NCBI RefSeq assembly: GCF_019857225.1 | Contig: NZ_JAFJSY010000037.1 | Location: 1-58,280, forward strand | DNA: 58,280 nt | From: Streptomyces plumbidurans | GTDB taxonomy: Bacteria; Actinomycetota; Actinomycetes; Streptomycetales; Streptomycetaceae | Direction: 5' to 3' | Shown here: positions 33,816-42,541 of the stretch, in pieces | How the letters are laid out: every line of letters begins with the position of its first letter | Numbering within the stretch: the first letter of the stretch is position 1 | Made by a program: the position numbers and the translations under genes | Notes under the pieces: generated by a model | What the model saw: only the letters and a program-made list of their open reading frames with translations | Told to the model about the DNA's origin: nothing | Database searches by the model: none

Positions 33816-35579
33816 ATGCATCGGTACAGGTCCCACACCTGCGGCCAGCTCCGCTCCTCTGACGTCGGCAGCGACGTCCGGCTGAGTGGCTGGCTGCACA
33901 ATCGGCGCGACCTGGGCGGCATCCTCTTCATCGATCTGCGTGACCACTACGGCATCACGCAGCTGGTCGCCCGTCCCGGCACGGCCGCCTACGAGGCCCT
34001 CGACAAGGTCACCAAGGAGTCGACCGTCCGGGTCGACGGCAAGGTGGTCTCCCGTGGCGCCGAGAACATCAACCCCGAGCTGCCCACCGGTGAGATCGAG
34101 GTCGAGGTGAGCGAGGTCGAGCTGCTCGGCGCCGCCGCCCCGCTCCCCTTCACGATCAACACCGAGGACGGGGTCAACGAGGAACGGCGCCTGGAGTACC
34201 GCTTCCTGGACCTGCGCCGCGAGCGCATGCACAAGAACATCCTGCTGCGTACGTCGGTGATCTCGGCGATCCGCCACAAGATGACGGCGCTGGGCTTCAA
34301 CGAGATGGCGACGCCGATCCTGTCGGCCACCTCCCCCGAGGGCGCCCGCGACTTCGTCGTGCCCTCCCGCCTGAACCCCGGCAAGTTCTACGCGCTGCCG
34401 CAGGCCCCGCAGCAGTTCAAGCAGCTGCTGATGATCTCCGGCTTCGACCGCTACTTCCAGATCGCGCCCTGCTTCCGTGACGAGGACGCGCGTGCGGACC
34501 GTTCGCCGGGCGAGTTCTACCAGCTCGACATCGAGATGAGCTTCGTCGAGCAGGAGGACGTCTTCCAGCCCGTCGAGAGGCTGATGACCGAGCTGTTCGA
34601 GGAGTTCGGCAACGGCCGCCATGTGACCTCGCCGTTCCCGCGGATCCCGTTCCGTGAGGCGATGCTCAAGTACGGCTCCGACAAGCCGGACCTGCGCGCG
34701 CAGCTGGAGCTCGTCGACATCACGGACGTCTTCGAGGGCTCGGAGTTCAAGGCGTTCGCGGGCAAGCACGTACGGGCGCTGCCCGTCCCGGCGGTTCAGG
34801 ACCAGCCGCGCAAGTTCTTCGACCAGCTGGGTGACTACGCCGTCTCGCTGGGCGCCAAGGGCCTTGCCTGGGTGCGGGTCGCCGAGGACGGCTCGCTGAC
34901 GGGCCCGATCGCGAAGTTCCTCACCGAGGAGAACGTCGCCGAGCTGACCAAGCGGCTGTCGTTGGCCGCCGGTCACGCCGTGTTCTTCGGCGCGGGCGAG
35001 TTCGACGAGGTCTCGAAGATCATGGGCGCGGTGCGGGTCGAGGCCGCCAAGCGCGCCGGGCACTTCGAGGAGGGCGTCTTCCGCTTCTGCTGGATCGTCG
35101 ACTTCCCGATGTACGAGAAGGACGAGGAGACCGGCGCGATCGACTTCTCGCACAACCCCTTCTCGATGCCGCAGGGCGGCCTCGAGGCCCTGGAGACGCA
35201 GGACCCGCTGGACATCCTGGGCTGGCAGTACGACATCGTCTGCAACGGCGTGGAGCTGTCCTCCGGCGCGATCCGGAACCACGAGCCGGACATCATGCTC
35301 AAGGCCTTCGAGATCGCGGGCTACGACCGCGAGACGGTCGAGGACAAGTTCGCCGGCATGTTGCGCGCCTTCCGCTTCGGCGCCCCGCCGCACGGCGGCA
35401 TCGCGCCGGGTGTCGACCGCATCGTCATGCTGCTGGCCGACGAGCCGAACATCCGCGAGACCATCGCCTTCCCGCTCAACGGCAACGCCCAGGACCTGAT
35501 GATGGGCGCGCCGACGGAGCTGGAGGAGGCGCGGCTGAGGGAGCTGCACCTGTCGGTGCGCAAGCCGCAGCCGAAGTAG
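33816..35579 (+). CDS. aspS: Aspartyl-tRNA synthetase
   Basis: A 587-aa bacterial-type class II synthetase: N-terminal OB-fold anticodon domain (RLSGWLHNRRDLGGILFIDLRD), catalytic core with motif 2 region CFRDEDARADRSPGEFYQLDIEMSF, the GAD insertion (~300-410), and motif 3 GIAPGVDRIVMLLADEPNIRE. If the genome lacks AsnRS it would also charge tRNA-Asn for amidation by GatCAB; this cannot be seen here. The annotated start MHRYRSHTCGQL is the conserved one. Followed by a very strong terminator. Confidence 0.97.
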   Translation: MHRYRSHTCGQLRSSDVGSDVRLSGWLHNRRDLGGILFIDLRDHYGITQLVARPGTAAYEALDKVTKESTVRVDGKVVSRGAENINPELPTGEIEVEVSEVELLGAAAPLPFTINTEDGVNEERRLEYRFLDLRRERMHKNILLRTSVISAIRHKMTALGFNEMATPILSATSPEGARDFVVPSRLNPGKFYALPQAPQQFKQLLMISGFDRYFQIAPCFRDEDARADRSPGEFYQLDIEMSFVEQEDVFQPVERLMTELFEEFGNGRHVTSPFPRIPFREAMLKYGSDKPDLRAQLELVDITDVFEGSEFKAFAGKHVRALPVPAVQDQPRKFFDQLGDYAVSLGAKGLAWVRVAEDGSLTGPIAKFLTEENVAELTKRLSLAAGHAVFFGAGEFDEVSKIMGAVRVEAAKRAGHFEEGVFRFCWIVDFPMYEKDEETGAIDFSHNPFSMPQGGLEALETQDPLDILGWQYDIVCNGVELSSGAIRNHEPDIMLKAFEIAGYDRETVEDKFAGMLRAFRFGAPPHGGIAPGVDRIVMLLADEPNIRETIAFPLNGNAQDLMMGAPTELEEARLRELHLSVRKPQPK

Positions 35580-35595
35580 GAAGCAACGAGCGGTC

Positions 35596-35640
35596 GGCGA
35601 AGGGCCCGGACGGCGGTGACGCCGGTCCGGGCCCTTCGCC
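35596..35640. terminator. Terminator between aspS and the convergent gene
   Basis: A 16-bp perfect stem (GGCGAAGGGCCCGGAC and complement), extended by an inner GGCG/CGCC pair beyond one bulged base. Serves both strands. Confidence 0.92.
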
Positions 35641-35645
35641 GTGCC

Positions 35646-36122
35646 TCAGGTGTCGTACGTGCCGTCCCACGGCTCGCCGAAGCCGAGGTGGTCCGGGTAC
35701 AGCTCGGCCCAGGCCTCGCCCTCGTCCTCGCCGGTCACCAGGCCGAACAGCACGCCGTCCACGGTGACGCGGAAGGGCCGTACGGCTATGTCGGTGTAGG
35801 AGCGGCGGGGCAGGCTGCGCAGGAGCTTGGCCAGATGGACCCGCGCGCGGGCCAGGACCGAACCGTCGCCGTCGGGGTTGCTCTGCTGCTCGGCCCAGGT
35901 GCCGGCACACCAGATCTCCGAGTCGCGGTAGTTGCCCTCGGCGTCGAAGAGATGGAGCACGGTGTACAGCCGTTTGTGCTCTTCCCAGCCGTCGTCGGGG
36001 TGGAACCCTTCGGGGAACGCATAGGTGACCGACGCCAGGAACTGGCCGTCCGCATACCGTCCGATGGACTCGGTCCGGTGCTTGGGCATGTAGGCGATCG
36101 GGATGACTTCGGGTACTGCCAT
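35646..36122 (-). CDS. Conserved hypothetical protein, 158 aa
   Basis: No family is recognised. The protein is acidic and soluble without signal peptide or membrane segment. It has a strand-rich N-terminal half (GQFLASVTYAFPEGFHPDDG, LYTVLHLFDAEGNYRDSEIW) and a C-terminal strand pair (VRPFRVTVDGVLFGLV). Codon use is typical of the chromosome and the start is well placed, so it is real. A hairpin separates it from metG, which ends 61 bp upstream on the same strand. Possibly a housekeeping accessory kept beside aspS and metG. Confidence 0.75.
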   Translation of the reverse strand: MAVPEVIPIAYMPKHRTESIGRYADGQFLASVTYAFPEGFHPDDGWEEHKRLYTVLHLFDAEGNYRDSEIWCAGTWAEQQSNPDGDGSVLARARVHLAKLLRSLPRRSYTDIAVRPFRVTVDGVLFGLVTGEDEGEAWAELYPDHLGFGEPWDGTYDT

Positions 36123-36134
36123 GGCGGAACAATA

Positions 36135-36170
36135 CGGGGCCCGGGAGGCGCATCCGCCTCCCGAGCCCCG
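36135..36170. terminator. Two-part hairpin between metG and the 158-aa gene
   Basis: Inner CGGGAGGCG/CGCCTCCCG (9 bp, CATC loop) and outer CGGGGC/GCCCCG, one mismatch between them, with TTTT on the plus-strand side. It should end metG transcription. Confidence 0.8.
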
Positions 36171-36183
36171 TTTTCCACTGTTC

Positions 36184-37899
36184 CTACGCGGGCTCGCCCC
36201 CGAAGCGCTCCTTGTACTCCTCCAGGTCGTCGTCCGTCAGCTTGGCGAAGAGGACCGGCGGGACCGTGAAGGGGGTGCCTGCGGGCACCGCGGCGAGGGA
36301 CTTCGCCTCGTCCGGGGAGACCCAGGTCGCGGTGTCGTCGGGCAGGGCGAAGGCCTGGCGCATGGCGGTCGAGGTGGTCGGGATGAGGGGTACCGAGATC
36401 ACCGCGTAGAGGTGGATCAGGTTCATCGCCGTGCGCAGGGTGAGGGCCGCGCCGTCCTTGTCCGTCTTGATCTCCAGCCAGGGGGCCTTCTCCTCCAGGT
36501 AGGAGTTGCCGGCCGACCACAGGGCGCGCAGGGCCGAGGCCGCCTTGCGGAACTGGAGCGCCTCCATCTGGGTCTCGTACTCGGCGAGCAGCTCGGCGAT
36601 CTGCTCGCCCAGCTTGCGCTCCGCCTCGCCGGGCTCGCCGCCCGCCGGGACCTCCTCGCCGAAGCGCTTCTTCGAGAACGACAGGACGCGGTTGACGAAG
36701 TTGCCGAGGGTGTCGGCCAGGTCCTTGTTCACCGTCGCCGTGAAGTGCTCCCAGGTGAACGACGCGTCGTCCGACTCGGGGGCGTTGGCGATCAGGAAGT
36801 AGCGCCAGTAGTCGGCGGGCAGGATCTCGAGGGCCTGGTCGGTGAAGACGCCCCGCTTCTGGGAGGTGGAGAACTTTCCGCCGTAGTACGTCAGCCAGTT
36901 GAAGGCCTTGACGTAGTCGACCTTCTTCCACGGCTCGCGCACGCCCAGCTCGGTGGCCGGGAACATGACCGTGTGGAAGGGGACGTTGTCCTTCGCCATG
37001 AACTCGGTGTAGCGGACGGTGTCGTCGGCCTCGTACCACCACGACTTCCAGTCGCGGTTCTCCGGGTCCTTGTCCGACCACTCCTTCGTCGCGCCGATGT
37101 ACTCGATCGGGGCGTCGAACCAGACGTAGAAGACCTTGCCCTCGGCGGCCAGCTCCGGCCAGGTGTCGGACGGGACCGGGACGCCCCAGTCCAGGTCACG
37201 GGTGATCGCGCGGTCGTGCAGGCCCTCGTTCAGCCACTTGCGGGCGATCGAGGAGGCCAGCTGCGGCCAGTCGTCCTCGTGCCGGGAGACCCACTCCTCG
37301 ACCTCGTGCTGGAGCTTCGACTGCAGGAGGAAGAGGTGCTTGGTCTCGCGGACCTCCAGGTCCGTGGAGCCGGAGATCGCCGAGCGGGGGTTGATCAGGT
37401 CGGTCGGGTCCAGGACGCGGGTGCAGTTCTCGCACTGGTCGCCGCGGGCCCGGTCGTAGCCGCAGTGGGGGCAGGTGCCCTCGACATAGCGGTCCGGGAG
37501 GAAGCGGCCGTCGGTGGGGCTGTAGACCTGGCGGATCGCCCGTTCCTCGATGAAGCCGTTCTCGTTCAGGCGGCGGGCGAAGTGCTGGGTGATCTCGACG
37601 TTCTGCGGGCTGGAGCTGCGGCCGAAGTAGTCGAAGGCCAGCGCGAAGCCGTCGTAGACCGCCTTCTGGGCGTCGTGGGCCTGGGCGCAGAACTCGTCGA
37701 CCGGGAGGCCCTGCTCCTTGGCGGCCAGTTCGGCGGGGGTGCCGTGCTCGTCCGTCGCGCAGATGTACAGGACGTCGTGGCCGCGCTGGCGGAGGTACCG
37801 GGAGTACACGTCGGCCGGGAGCATGGACCCCACCATGTTGCCCAGGTGCTTGATTCCGTTGATGTACGGAAGGGCGCTGGTGATGAGGTGTCGAGCCAT
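36184..37899 (-). CDS. metG: Methionyl-tRNA synthetase
   Basis: A 571-aa class I synthetase of the single-zinc-knuckle type. HIGH-like motif HLGN in LPYINGIKHLGNMVGS, a zinc knuckle CPHCGYDRARGDQCENC, and KMSKS-like KFSTSQKRG. The C-terminal alpha-helical anticodon-binding domain is present; there is no EMAP/Trbp111 dimerisation extension. The ATG at 37899 (MARHLITSALPY) is the conserved start; the 44-codon longer frame is Pro/His/Arg repeat translated from the leader. Confidence 0.96.
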   Translation of the reverse strand: MARHLITSALPYINGIKHLGNMVGSMLPADVYSRYLRQRGHDVLYICATDEHGTPAELAAKEQGLPVDEFCAQAHDAQKAVYDGFALAFDYFGRSSSPQNVEITQHFARRLNENGFIEERAIRQVYSPTDGRFLPDRYVEGTCPHCGYDRARGDQCENCTRVLDPTDLINPRSAISGSTDLEVRETKHLFLLQSKLQHEVEEWVSRHEDDWPQLASSIARKWLNEGLHDRAITRDLDWGVPVPSDTWPELAAEGKVFYVWFDAPIEYIGATKEWSDKDPENRDWKSWWYEADDTVRYTEFMAKDNVPFHTVMFPATELGVREPWKKVDYVKAFNWLTYYGGKFSTSQKRGVFTDQALEILPADYWRYFLIANAPESDDASFTWEHFTATVNKDLADTLGNFVNRVLSFSKKRFGEEVPAGGEPGEAERKLGEQIAELLAEYETQMEALQFRKAASALRALWSAGNSYLEEKAPWLEIKTDKDGAALTLRTAMNLIHLYAVISVPLIPTTSTAMRQAFALPDDTATWVSPDEAKSLAAVPAGTPFTVPPVLFAKLTDDDLEEYKERFGGEPA

Positions 37900-37918
37900 C
37901 GGTGGGGTGCTCCCAGGT

Positions 37919-37989
37919 CGGTGTTCGGGGCGGTGTTCGGTGCGGTGCTCGGGCGGTGCTCGGTGCGGTGCTCGGGTCGTGTTCGCGGG
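37919..37989. repeat. 12-bp GC-rich tandem repeats in the metG leader
   Basis: Six imperfect units of CGGTGYTCGGKG (37919-37989) directly precede the metG start on the plus strand. They would lie in the 5' untranslated RNA of metG as CACCGAGCACCG-type units. Confidence 0.85.
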
Positions 37990-38036
37990 GCTTGTCGTCT
38001 TTTTTGCGAACCTTGAAATCGTAGCCGACATGGGTG

Positions 38037-38077
38037 GGCCGCCCGCTTCCCGTTTTGGTGGGTGGGAAGGGGCGGCC
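38037..38077 (-). terminator. Hairpin after the VWA gene
   Basis: A 14-bp stem with one bulge (GGCCGCCC, CTTCCC arms) lies just downstream of the VWA stop and upstream of the metG leader, so it should insulate metG from read-through. Confidence 0.75.
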
Positions 38078-38102
38078 GGTTGTCCCTGTGCGGCGGTGCC
38101 GG

Positions 38103-39419
38103 TTACGGGCGCCAGTCGATCAGTACGCCGTCGTAGAGCTCGGCGTCCGTGAGCTCCAGGGGGGTGGGGCCCGCGTGGAAGAAGGCCGTGTTGTCGGTCT
38201 TCAGTTTGCGGAGGTAGTCGAAGGCCTTGTTGTCGTGGTGGCCGAACGCGACGAAGGAGAAGAAGACGGACGGGTGGGACTTGGCGGCGCTGGTGAGGGC
38301 CTGGGTCGCGGGGGTTTTCGCGTCCGGGGCGCCGTCCGTCTGGAAGACCACGAGGGCGGGGGTGCCGGGGGTGACGTGCTTGTCGTAGTGGGCGAGGACT
38401 GCCTCTACGGCTGCGTGGTAGCTGGTGCGGCCCATGCGGCCGAGGGTGGCGTGTGTCGCGTCCACGGCGTTGTCGGGGGAGGTGGGGGTGAGGTCTGTGG
38501 TGCCGTCCACTTCCGTGGAGAAGAAGACGACGTGGACTGTTGTGTTGTCCGGGGCGTCGGGGTCCAGGTGTTCGGCGAGGGCGAGGGTTTGGTCGGCCAG
38601 GGCCTGGGCCGAGCCGTCCTTGTAGTACGGGCGCATGCTCGCGGAGCGGTCCAGGACGAGGTAGGTCTTTGCTTTGGTGCCGGTGAGGTTGGCTTTGGCC
38701 AGGGCGTTTGCGGCCTCGGCTGCGCCTTCGGCCGCTGTGTTCCCACCCGCACCACCCGTGACAGTCTCGTTGTCGGGTGCGGGTGGCCCCTGTGGGGCTT
38801 CCTCGCCGTCGGCGGCTGCCGATGCGTCCACGACAGGCGGCGCCTGCGGCGCCTCCTCGACCTCGGGGGCGGGTGCGGCTTCTGCGACGGGCTCGGGCTC
38901 GCTGTCCACGACGGGCTCAGCCTTCGCCTCGGGCTCGGGGTCGGGCTTGGCGACCGGCTCGCTCGCGCTCGCAGCGACGGGCTCGGCCTCGGCGACCGGC
39001 TTGCTCTCGGCCTCCGCCTCGACCACCGGCTCCGGCTCCGCCTCGACCACCGGCTCCGGCTCCGCCTCGACCACCGGCTCCGGCTCCGGCTCCGTCGCCT
39101 CCGTGGCCGGTTCCTGTTGTTCTGTCGGCTTCGGCTTCGGCTGCTCGGTCGCCGTTGTCGTTGCCGTTTCGTTCTCAGTCGCCGCCCGCTCAGGGGCGTC
39201 CACCGGCTCCGAAGGCCTAGGCACCGTCACGTTGTCGAAGGCGGCTGAGACCAGGTCGTGTTCGTTCGGGGACTTGTCGGTGGCGGAGCGGGGCTCCGGG
39301 ACCTGGGTGGAGGGGAGGTCCGTGGAGTGCGAAGGGGTTAGGTCCGCACCCTCTGCCTCGGCGGCACGCCCCTTGCGTGACCTGCCGAATGCGTTCCGCA
39401 GGAGAGTGAGAATGCCCAT
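38103..39419 (-). CDS. VWA-domain protein with long Glu/Pro repeat linker
   Basis: A 438-aa protein. Residues 1-20 (MGILTLLRNAFGRSRKG) are a short amphipathic segment; residues ~60-215 are Glu/Pro/Ala/Val low complexity with three identical EPEPVVEA units; residues ~240-438 form a von Willebrand A domain with MIDAS DRSAS, later Thr and FQTDGAPD. The VWA type resembles TerF/TerY-like tellurium-resistance proteins, which act in cytoplasmic chaperone-like complexes. The ATG at 39419 has AAGGG 8 nt before it. Function unknown. Confidence 0.85.
   Translation of the reverse strand: MGILTLLRNAFGRSRKGRAAEAEGADLTPSHSTDLPSTQVPEPRSATDKSPNEHDLVSAAFDNVTVPRPSEPVDAPERAATENETATTTATEQPKPKPTEQQEPATEATEPEPEPVVEAEPEPVVEAEPEPVVEAEAESKPVAEAEPVAASASEPVAKPDPEPEAKAEPVVDSEPEPVAEAAPAPEVEEAPQAPPVVDASAAADGEEAPQGPPAPDNETVTGGAGGNTAAEGAAEAANALAKANLTGTKAKTYLVLDRSASMRPYYKDGSAQALADQTLALAEHLDPDAPDNTTVHVVFFSTEVDGTTDLTPTSPDNAVDATHATLGRMGRTSYHAAVEAVLAHYDKHVTPGTPALVVFQTDGAPDAKTPATQALTSAAKSHPSVFFSFVAFGHHDNKAFDYLRKLKTDNTAFFHAGPTPLELTDAELYDGVLIDWRP
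39013..39084. repeat. Three perfect 24-bp tandem repeats inside the VWA gene
   Basis: Three identical 24-bp units encode EPEPVVEA copies. The lack of silent changes points to recent expansion or conversion. Confidence 0.92.
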
Positions 39420-39537
39420 GTGCGCAACCCTTCGCGTGAGTTGATGCCCGTCAATCCCTGGCCAGGACGGACACGTAAGGTTAGCGGCCCCGGATGGTGA
39501 TCTTGGGGAGGGGCAAGGGACAGTACGGTCACTTCTG

Positions 39538-40473
39538 TCAACCGGCCCCGGACAGCGCGCCAGTGGAGTGTTCCAGCCACTCACGGTACGCCGGCGCCTG
39601 CCGTGCCGATTCCCAGTACGCCTCCTCCAGCGACGGCAGCGCTCCGTCCAGATCGGTCTCCGTGCGGGCCGCCAGCAGCAGCCGTACACCGAGCGGATCG
39701 CCCAGCAGCCGGCGTACCACCATGTCGGAGTGGGAGATCGCGGTCGGCTGGCAGACGGTGACCACCTCGCCGGTGGCGACCAGTGCGGCGGCCGTGTGGT
39801 AGTCGCCGTGCAGGACGTGCGGGTTGATGCCCGCCCCGCGGAACATCCGCTGCACCGCGTCCCACTCCCCGTCCACCGTCGGATCGATCATCCAGCGGTC
39901 ACCGGCCAGTTCACGCACGTCGACGACGGCGTGCACGGCCGCCGGATGGTCGGACGCCAAGTACACGAACTGCGGCTCGCGTTCCACCAGGACCCGCAGC
40001 CGCAGCCCCTCGGGGATGCGCAGCCGGCTGCCCTCGACCTCGTGCACGAAGGCGACGTCCAGCTGGCCGTCGGCGACCATGCGCAGCAGGGCGTTCGGGG
40101 AGACGTTCATGTGCAGGGTGGGGTCCTGGCCGCGGGCGCGCAGCCGGCGCAGCCAGCCCGCCAGCGCCTTGCTCGCGGTGGAGCCGATGCGCAGTTCGGG
40201 GCCGCCGGTCGCCGCGGCCCGCGCCTCGCTGACCAGGGAGCGCATCTCGGCCACCAGGGGGCGGGCCCGGCTCAGCACCAGGCTGCCCAGCGGGGTGGGC
40301 CGGCAGCCGGTGCGGGCGCGGACGAACAGCGCCCCGCCCAGCTCGTGCTCGATGCGGCGCAGCTGGGTGCTCAACGACGGCTGGGCGACGCCCAGTTGCC
40401 GCGCGGCCCGGTGCAGGCTGCCGGTGTCGGCTATGGCGCACAGCGCGCGGAGGTGTCGCACCTCGAGGTCCAT
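39538..40473 (-). CDS. snpR: LysR-family regulator divergent from snapalysin (SnpR/MprR type)
   Basis: A 311-aa LysR regulator: winged helix (MDLEVRHLRALCAIADTGSLHRAARQLGVAQPSLSTQLRRIE in parts) and periplasmic-binding-like ligand domain from ~90. Streptomyces snpA genes are activated by a divergent LysR protein (SnpR/MprR), and this pair has the same layout. The intergenic palindrome with a T-N11-A core is the expected type of site. The ATG at 40473 fits the family N-terminus; ribosome site weak. Confidence 0.88.
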   Translation of the reverse strand: MDLEVRHLRALCAIADTGSLHRAARQLGVAQPSLSTQLRRIEHELGGALFVRARTGCRPTPLGSLVLSRARPLVAEMRSLVSEARAAATGGPELRIGSTASKALAGWLRRLRARGQDPTLHMNVSPNALLRMVADGQLDVAFVHEVEGSRLRIPEGLRLRVLVEREPQFVYLASDHPAAVHAVVDVRELAGDRWMIDPTVDGEWDAVQRMFRGAGINPHVLHGDYHTAAALVATGEVVTVCQPTAISHSDMVVRRLLGDPLGVRLLLAARTETDLDGALPSLEEAYWESARQAPAYREWLEHSTGALSGAG

Positions 40474-40559
40474 GTCCTCGGAGGGTAAAGCGGAATCAAA
40501 CCTTTCACCAGACGCACAAACCCCGGCGAGCACACGTGAATTGGGCGTTGTGACAGATC

Positions 40560-40582
40560 GGCGATAGGGCCGCGCTATCGCC
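40560..40582. promoter_or_regulatory. LysR-type operator candidate upstream of snpA
   Basis: GGCGATAG-N7-CTATCGCC has perfect 8-bp arms and includes T-N11-A. It lies midway between the divergent regulator and snapalysin genes. Confidence 0.65.
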
Positions 40583-40662
40583 GGTTGCCATCATCACAGC
40601 GCACCCACAGGGGCCGAGACTCACCGGTGACGTCTTGACTCACCCCCACCTAGGAGTCATCG

Positions 40663-41346
40663 ATGCGCCTTTCCCTGCGCATGTCCGCAGTCACCGCCGC
40701 GGCCGCCGGCCTCAGCCTCGCGGCCTTCGGCCTGGGTTCGGCGGTTCCGGCCGCCGCCGCCCCGGCCCCGGCACCCTACTCCGGCTACAACGGCTCCGCC
40801 GCCGAGGCCAAGGCCAACAAGGCCTTCTTCGAGGCGGTGCTCAGGTCCGTCGCCGAGAAGCGGGCCGCCCACCCCACCAGCGCCGCCGCCGTCACGGTCA
40901 CCTACGACCCCTCCGGCGCCCCCACGTTCAGCGCCCAGATATCCCGCGCCGCCCAGATATGGAACGGCGCGGTCTCGAACGTGAAGCTCCAGGCGGGCTC
41001 CAACGCCGACTTCAGCTACCGCGAGGGCAACGACCCGCGCGGGTCGTACGCCTCCACCGACGGTCACGGCAGCGGCTACGTCTTCCTCGACTACGCGCAG
41101 AACCAGGAGTACGACTCCACGCGCGTGACCGCCCACGAGACCGGCCACGTCCTCGGTCTGCCCGACCACTACGAGGGCCCGTGCAGCGAGCTGATGTCGG
41201 GCGGCGGCCCCGGCCCGTCCTGCACCAACCCCAACCCGGACGCCAATGAGCGGGCCAAGGTCGACCAGCTGTGGGCCAACGGCTTCGCCGCCGCCCTCGA
41301 CCAGGCCATGAGCGAGAAGTCCCTCCACAAGAGCGCCCGCCAGTAA
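40663..41346 (+). CDS. snpA: Snapalysin, secreted M7 metalloprotease
   Basis: A 227-aa preproprotein. Signal peptide to ~residue 33 (AAAA), a pro-region, and mature protease with the zinc site H158-E-T-G-H162-VLGLPD168, the aspzincin-like third ligand Asp, and the family motifs AAQIWNGAVSNVKL and C-SELMSGG ... C with one disulphide. It hydrolyses peptide bonds before Tyr/Phe in secreted proteins. Expression should depend on the divergent LysR regulator. A strong terminator follows. Confidence 0.94.
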   Translation: MRLSLRMSAVTAAAAGLSLAAFGLGSAVPAAAAPAPAPYSGYNGSAAEAKANKAFFEAVLRSVAEKRAAHPTSAAAVTVTYDPSGAPTFSAQISRAAQIWNGAVSNVKLQAGSNADFSYREGNDPRGSYASTDGHGSGYVFLDYAQNQEYDSTRVTAHETGHVLGLPDHYEGPCSELMSGGGPGPSCTNPNPDANERAKVDQLWANGFAAALDQAMSEKSLHKSARQ

Positions 41347-41403
41347 GCCATTTGACGGGACCTGGTCCCGCCGCGGCACGCCTGGACCCTCCACCCCCCA
41401 CCC

Positions 41404-41439
41404 GGTGCGGGCCGCCTCCTGCACGAGGCGGCCCGCACC
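41404..41439. terminator. Strong terminator between snpA and the convergent gene
   Basis: A perfect 15-bp stem GGTGCGGGCCGCCTC / GAGGCGGCCCGCACC with a 6-nt loop. Confidence 0.92.
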
Positions 41440-41462
41440 CGCGTGCGTACGCCCCGAGCGGC

Positions 41463-42461
41463 TCATCCGCGCTTGTGCAGTGTGATGTCGACGACGAGGG
41501 CGCGGTGGTCGGTGTCGGCGAGCCGCAGGAAGCTCGCGCTGTTCGCGGAGAAGTCCCGGCTGACGAGGACGTGGTCGATCTGCGCGCCGAAGGCGGGCGT
41601 GAGCCGGGCGGGCCAGCTCGGTGTGCGGTCGTGCCCGGCGAGCCGGGCGGAGTCGCGCAGGCCGGTGTCGAGGATGTGGCGGAAGGCGGCGTGGTCCTGG
41701 GAGGCGTTGAAGTCACCGGCCAGGATCATCGGGGTGCGGGTGGCGGCGGCCGCCGCGCGCAGCCGCGCGAGTTCCCGGTGCCATACGTCCACCTGGCCCG
41801 GCAACGGCGGCATGGGGTGCGCGAGTTGCAGCCGTATGTCGTGTCCGTCCACGTCGGCGACGGCGCCGGGCATGCCCATCGTGCCGCGCACGCCGGCCGT
41901 GCCGCTGAGCGGGTACCGGCTGAGGATGATCGACCCCTTGGAGCCCTCGGCCGCGACCGCCTGCCGGTAGGGGTAGTCGGCGTCGAACTCCCGGCGCAGG
42001 GTGGCCTGGCAGGAGTACTCGCACTCCTCGACGAACACGATGCCGGGGCGATGGCGCCGGATCTGGGGGACGAGGGAGTCGGTGCCGCGACCGAACTCCA
42101 CGTTCGAGGTGAGCACCTTGAACTCGGCCAGCGGCGCCCCGCCGGGATCGTCGGTCCTGCCGTAGGGCTCGATGTACCAGGCGAGCAGCCCGAGCACGGC
42201 GAGCGCCCACACCATGCCGAGCCGCCACCGGGCGAGCAGCGCGAGGAGCAGGGCGCATCCGGCGGGTGCGAGCAGCCAGGGGAGAAAGGCGAGGAACTGG
42301 GGGACGGGAGTGAACCCGTCGCTGTCGGCGACCCGGCAGCCGACCACGACGCTCACGCCGAGCAGCAGCAGTCCCGCGCACCAGGCGGCGAGGCGTCGTC
42401 CGGGATGTCGTAGGGGTTCGTCCTCGTGCGCGGCGGTCCACTCGGCAGTGGCAGTGTCCAC
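41463..42461 (-). CDS. Membrane-anchored endonuclease/exonuclease/phosphatase-family protein
   Basis: A 332-aa protein with three N-terminal transmembrane helices (~30-110) and a C-terminal EEP catalytic domain outside the membrane: TSNVEFGRG, VEECEYSC (metal Glu), AGDFNASQDH (Asp/Asn) and TDHRALVVDI (catalytic His). Likely a phosphodiesterase or phosphatase on nucleic acid or phospholipid. The GTG at 42461 follows GGAGG at 7 nt, a much better site than ATG 42500. Part of a run of minus-strand membrane-protein genes. Confidence 0.87.
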   Translation of the reverse strand: MDTATAEWTAAHEDEPLRHPGRRLAAWCAGLLLLGVSVVVGCRVADSDGFTPVPQFLAFLPWLLAPAGCALLLALLARWRLGMVWALAVLGLLAWYIEPYGRTDDPGGAPLAEFKVLTSNVEFGRGTDSLVPQIRRHRPGIVFVEECEYSCQATLRREFDADYPYRQAVAAEGSKGSIILSRYPLSGTAGVRGTMGMPGAVADVDGHDIRLQLAHPMPPLPGQVDVWHRELARLRAAAAATRTPMILAGDFNASQDHAAFRHILDTGLRDSARLAGHDRTPSWPARLTPAFGAQIDHVLVSRDFSANSASFLRLADTDHRALVVDITLHKRG

Positions 42462-42541
42462 GTCCCGGCCTCCCGCTCGCGAGTGAGATGCCCGAATCAT
42501 CCCCCAGCCGGGCAGTCTCGCGCAGGGACTTCCGCAACGCG

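Noticed and set aside
33627..35549. Long minus-strand open frame opposite aspS
   Set aside because: Antisense of a conserved synthetase; no motif or ribosome site.
37900..38031. 44-codon N-terminal extension of MetRS
   Set aside because: It is translated tandem repeat; MARHLITSALPY is the conserved start.
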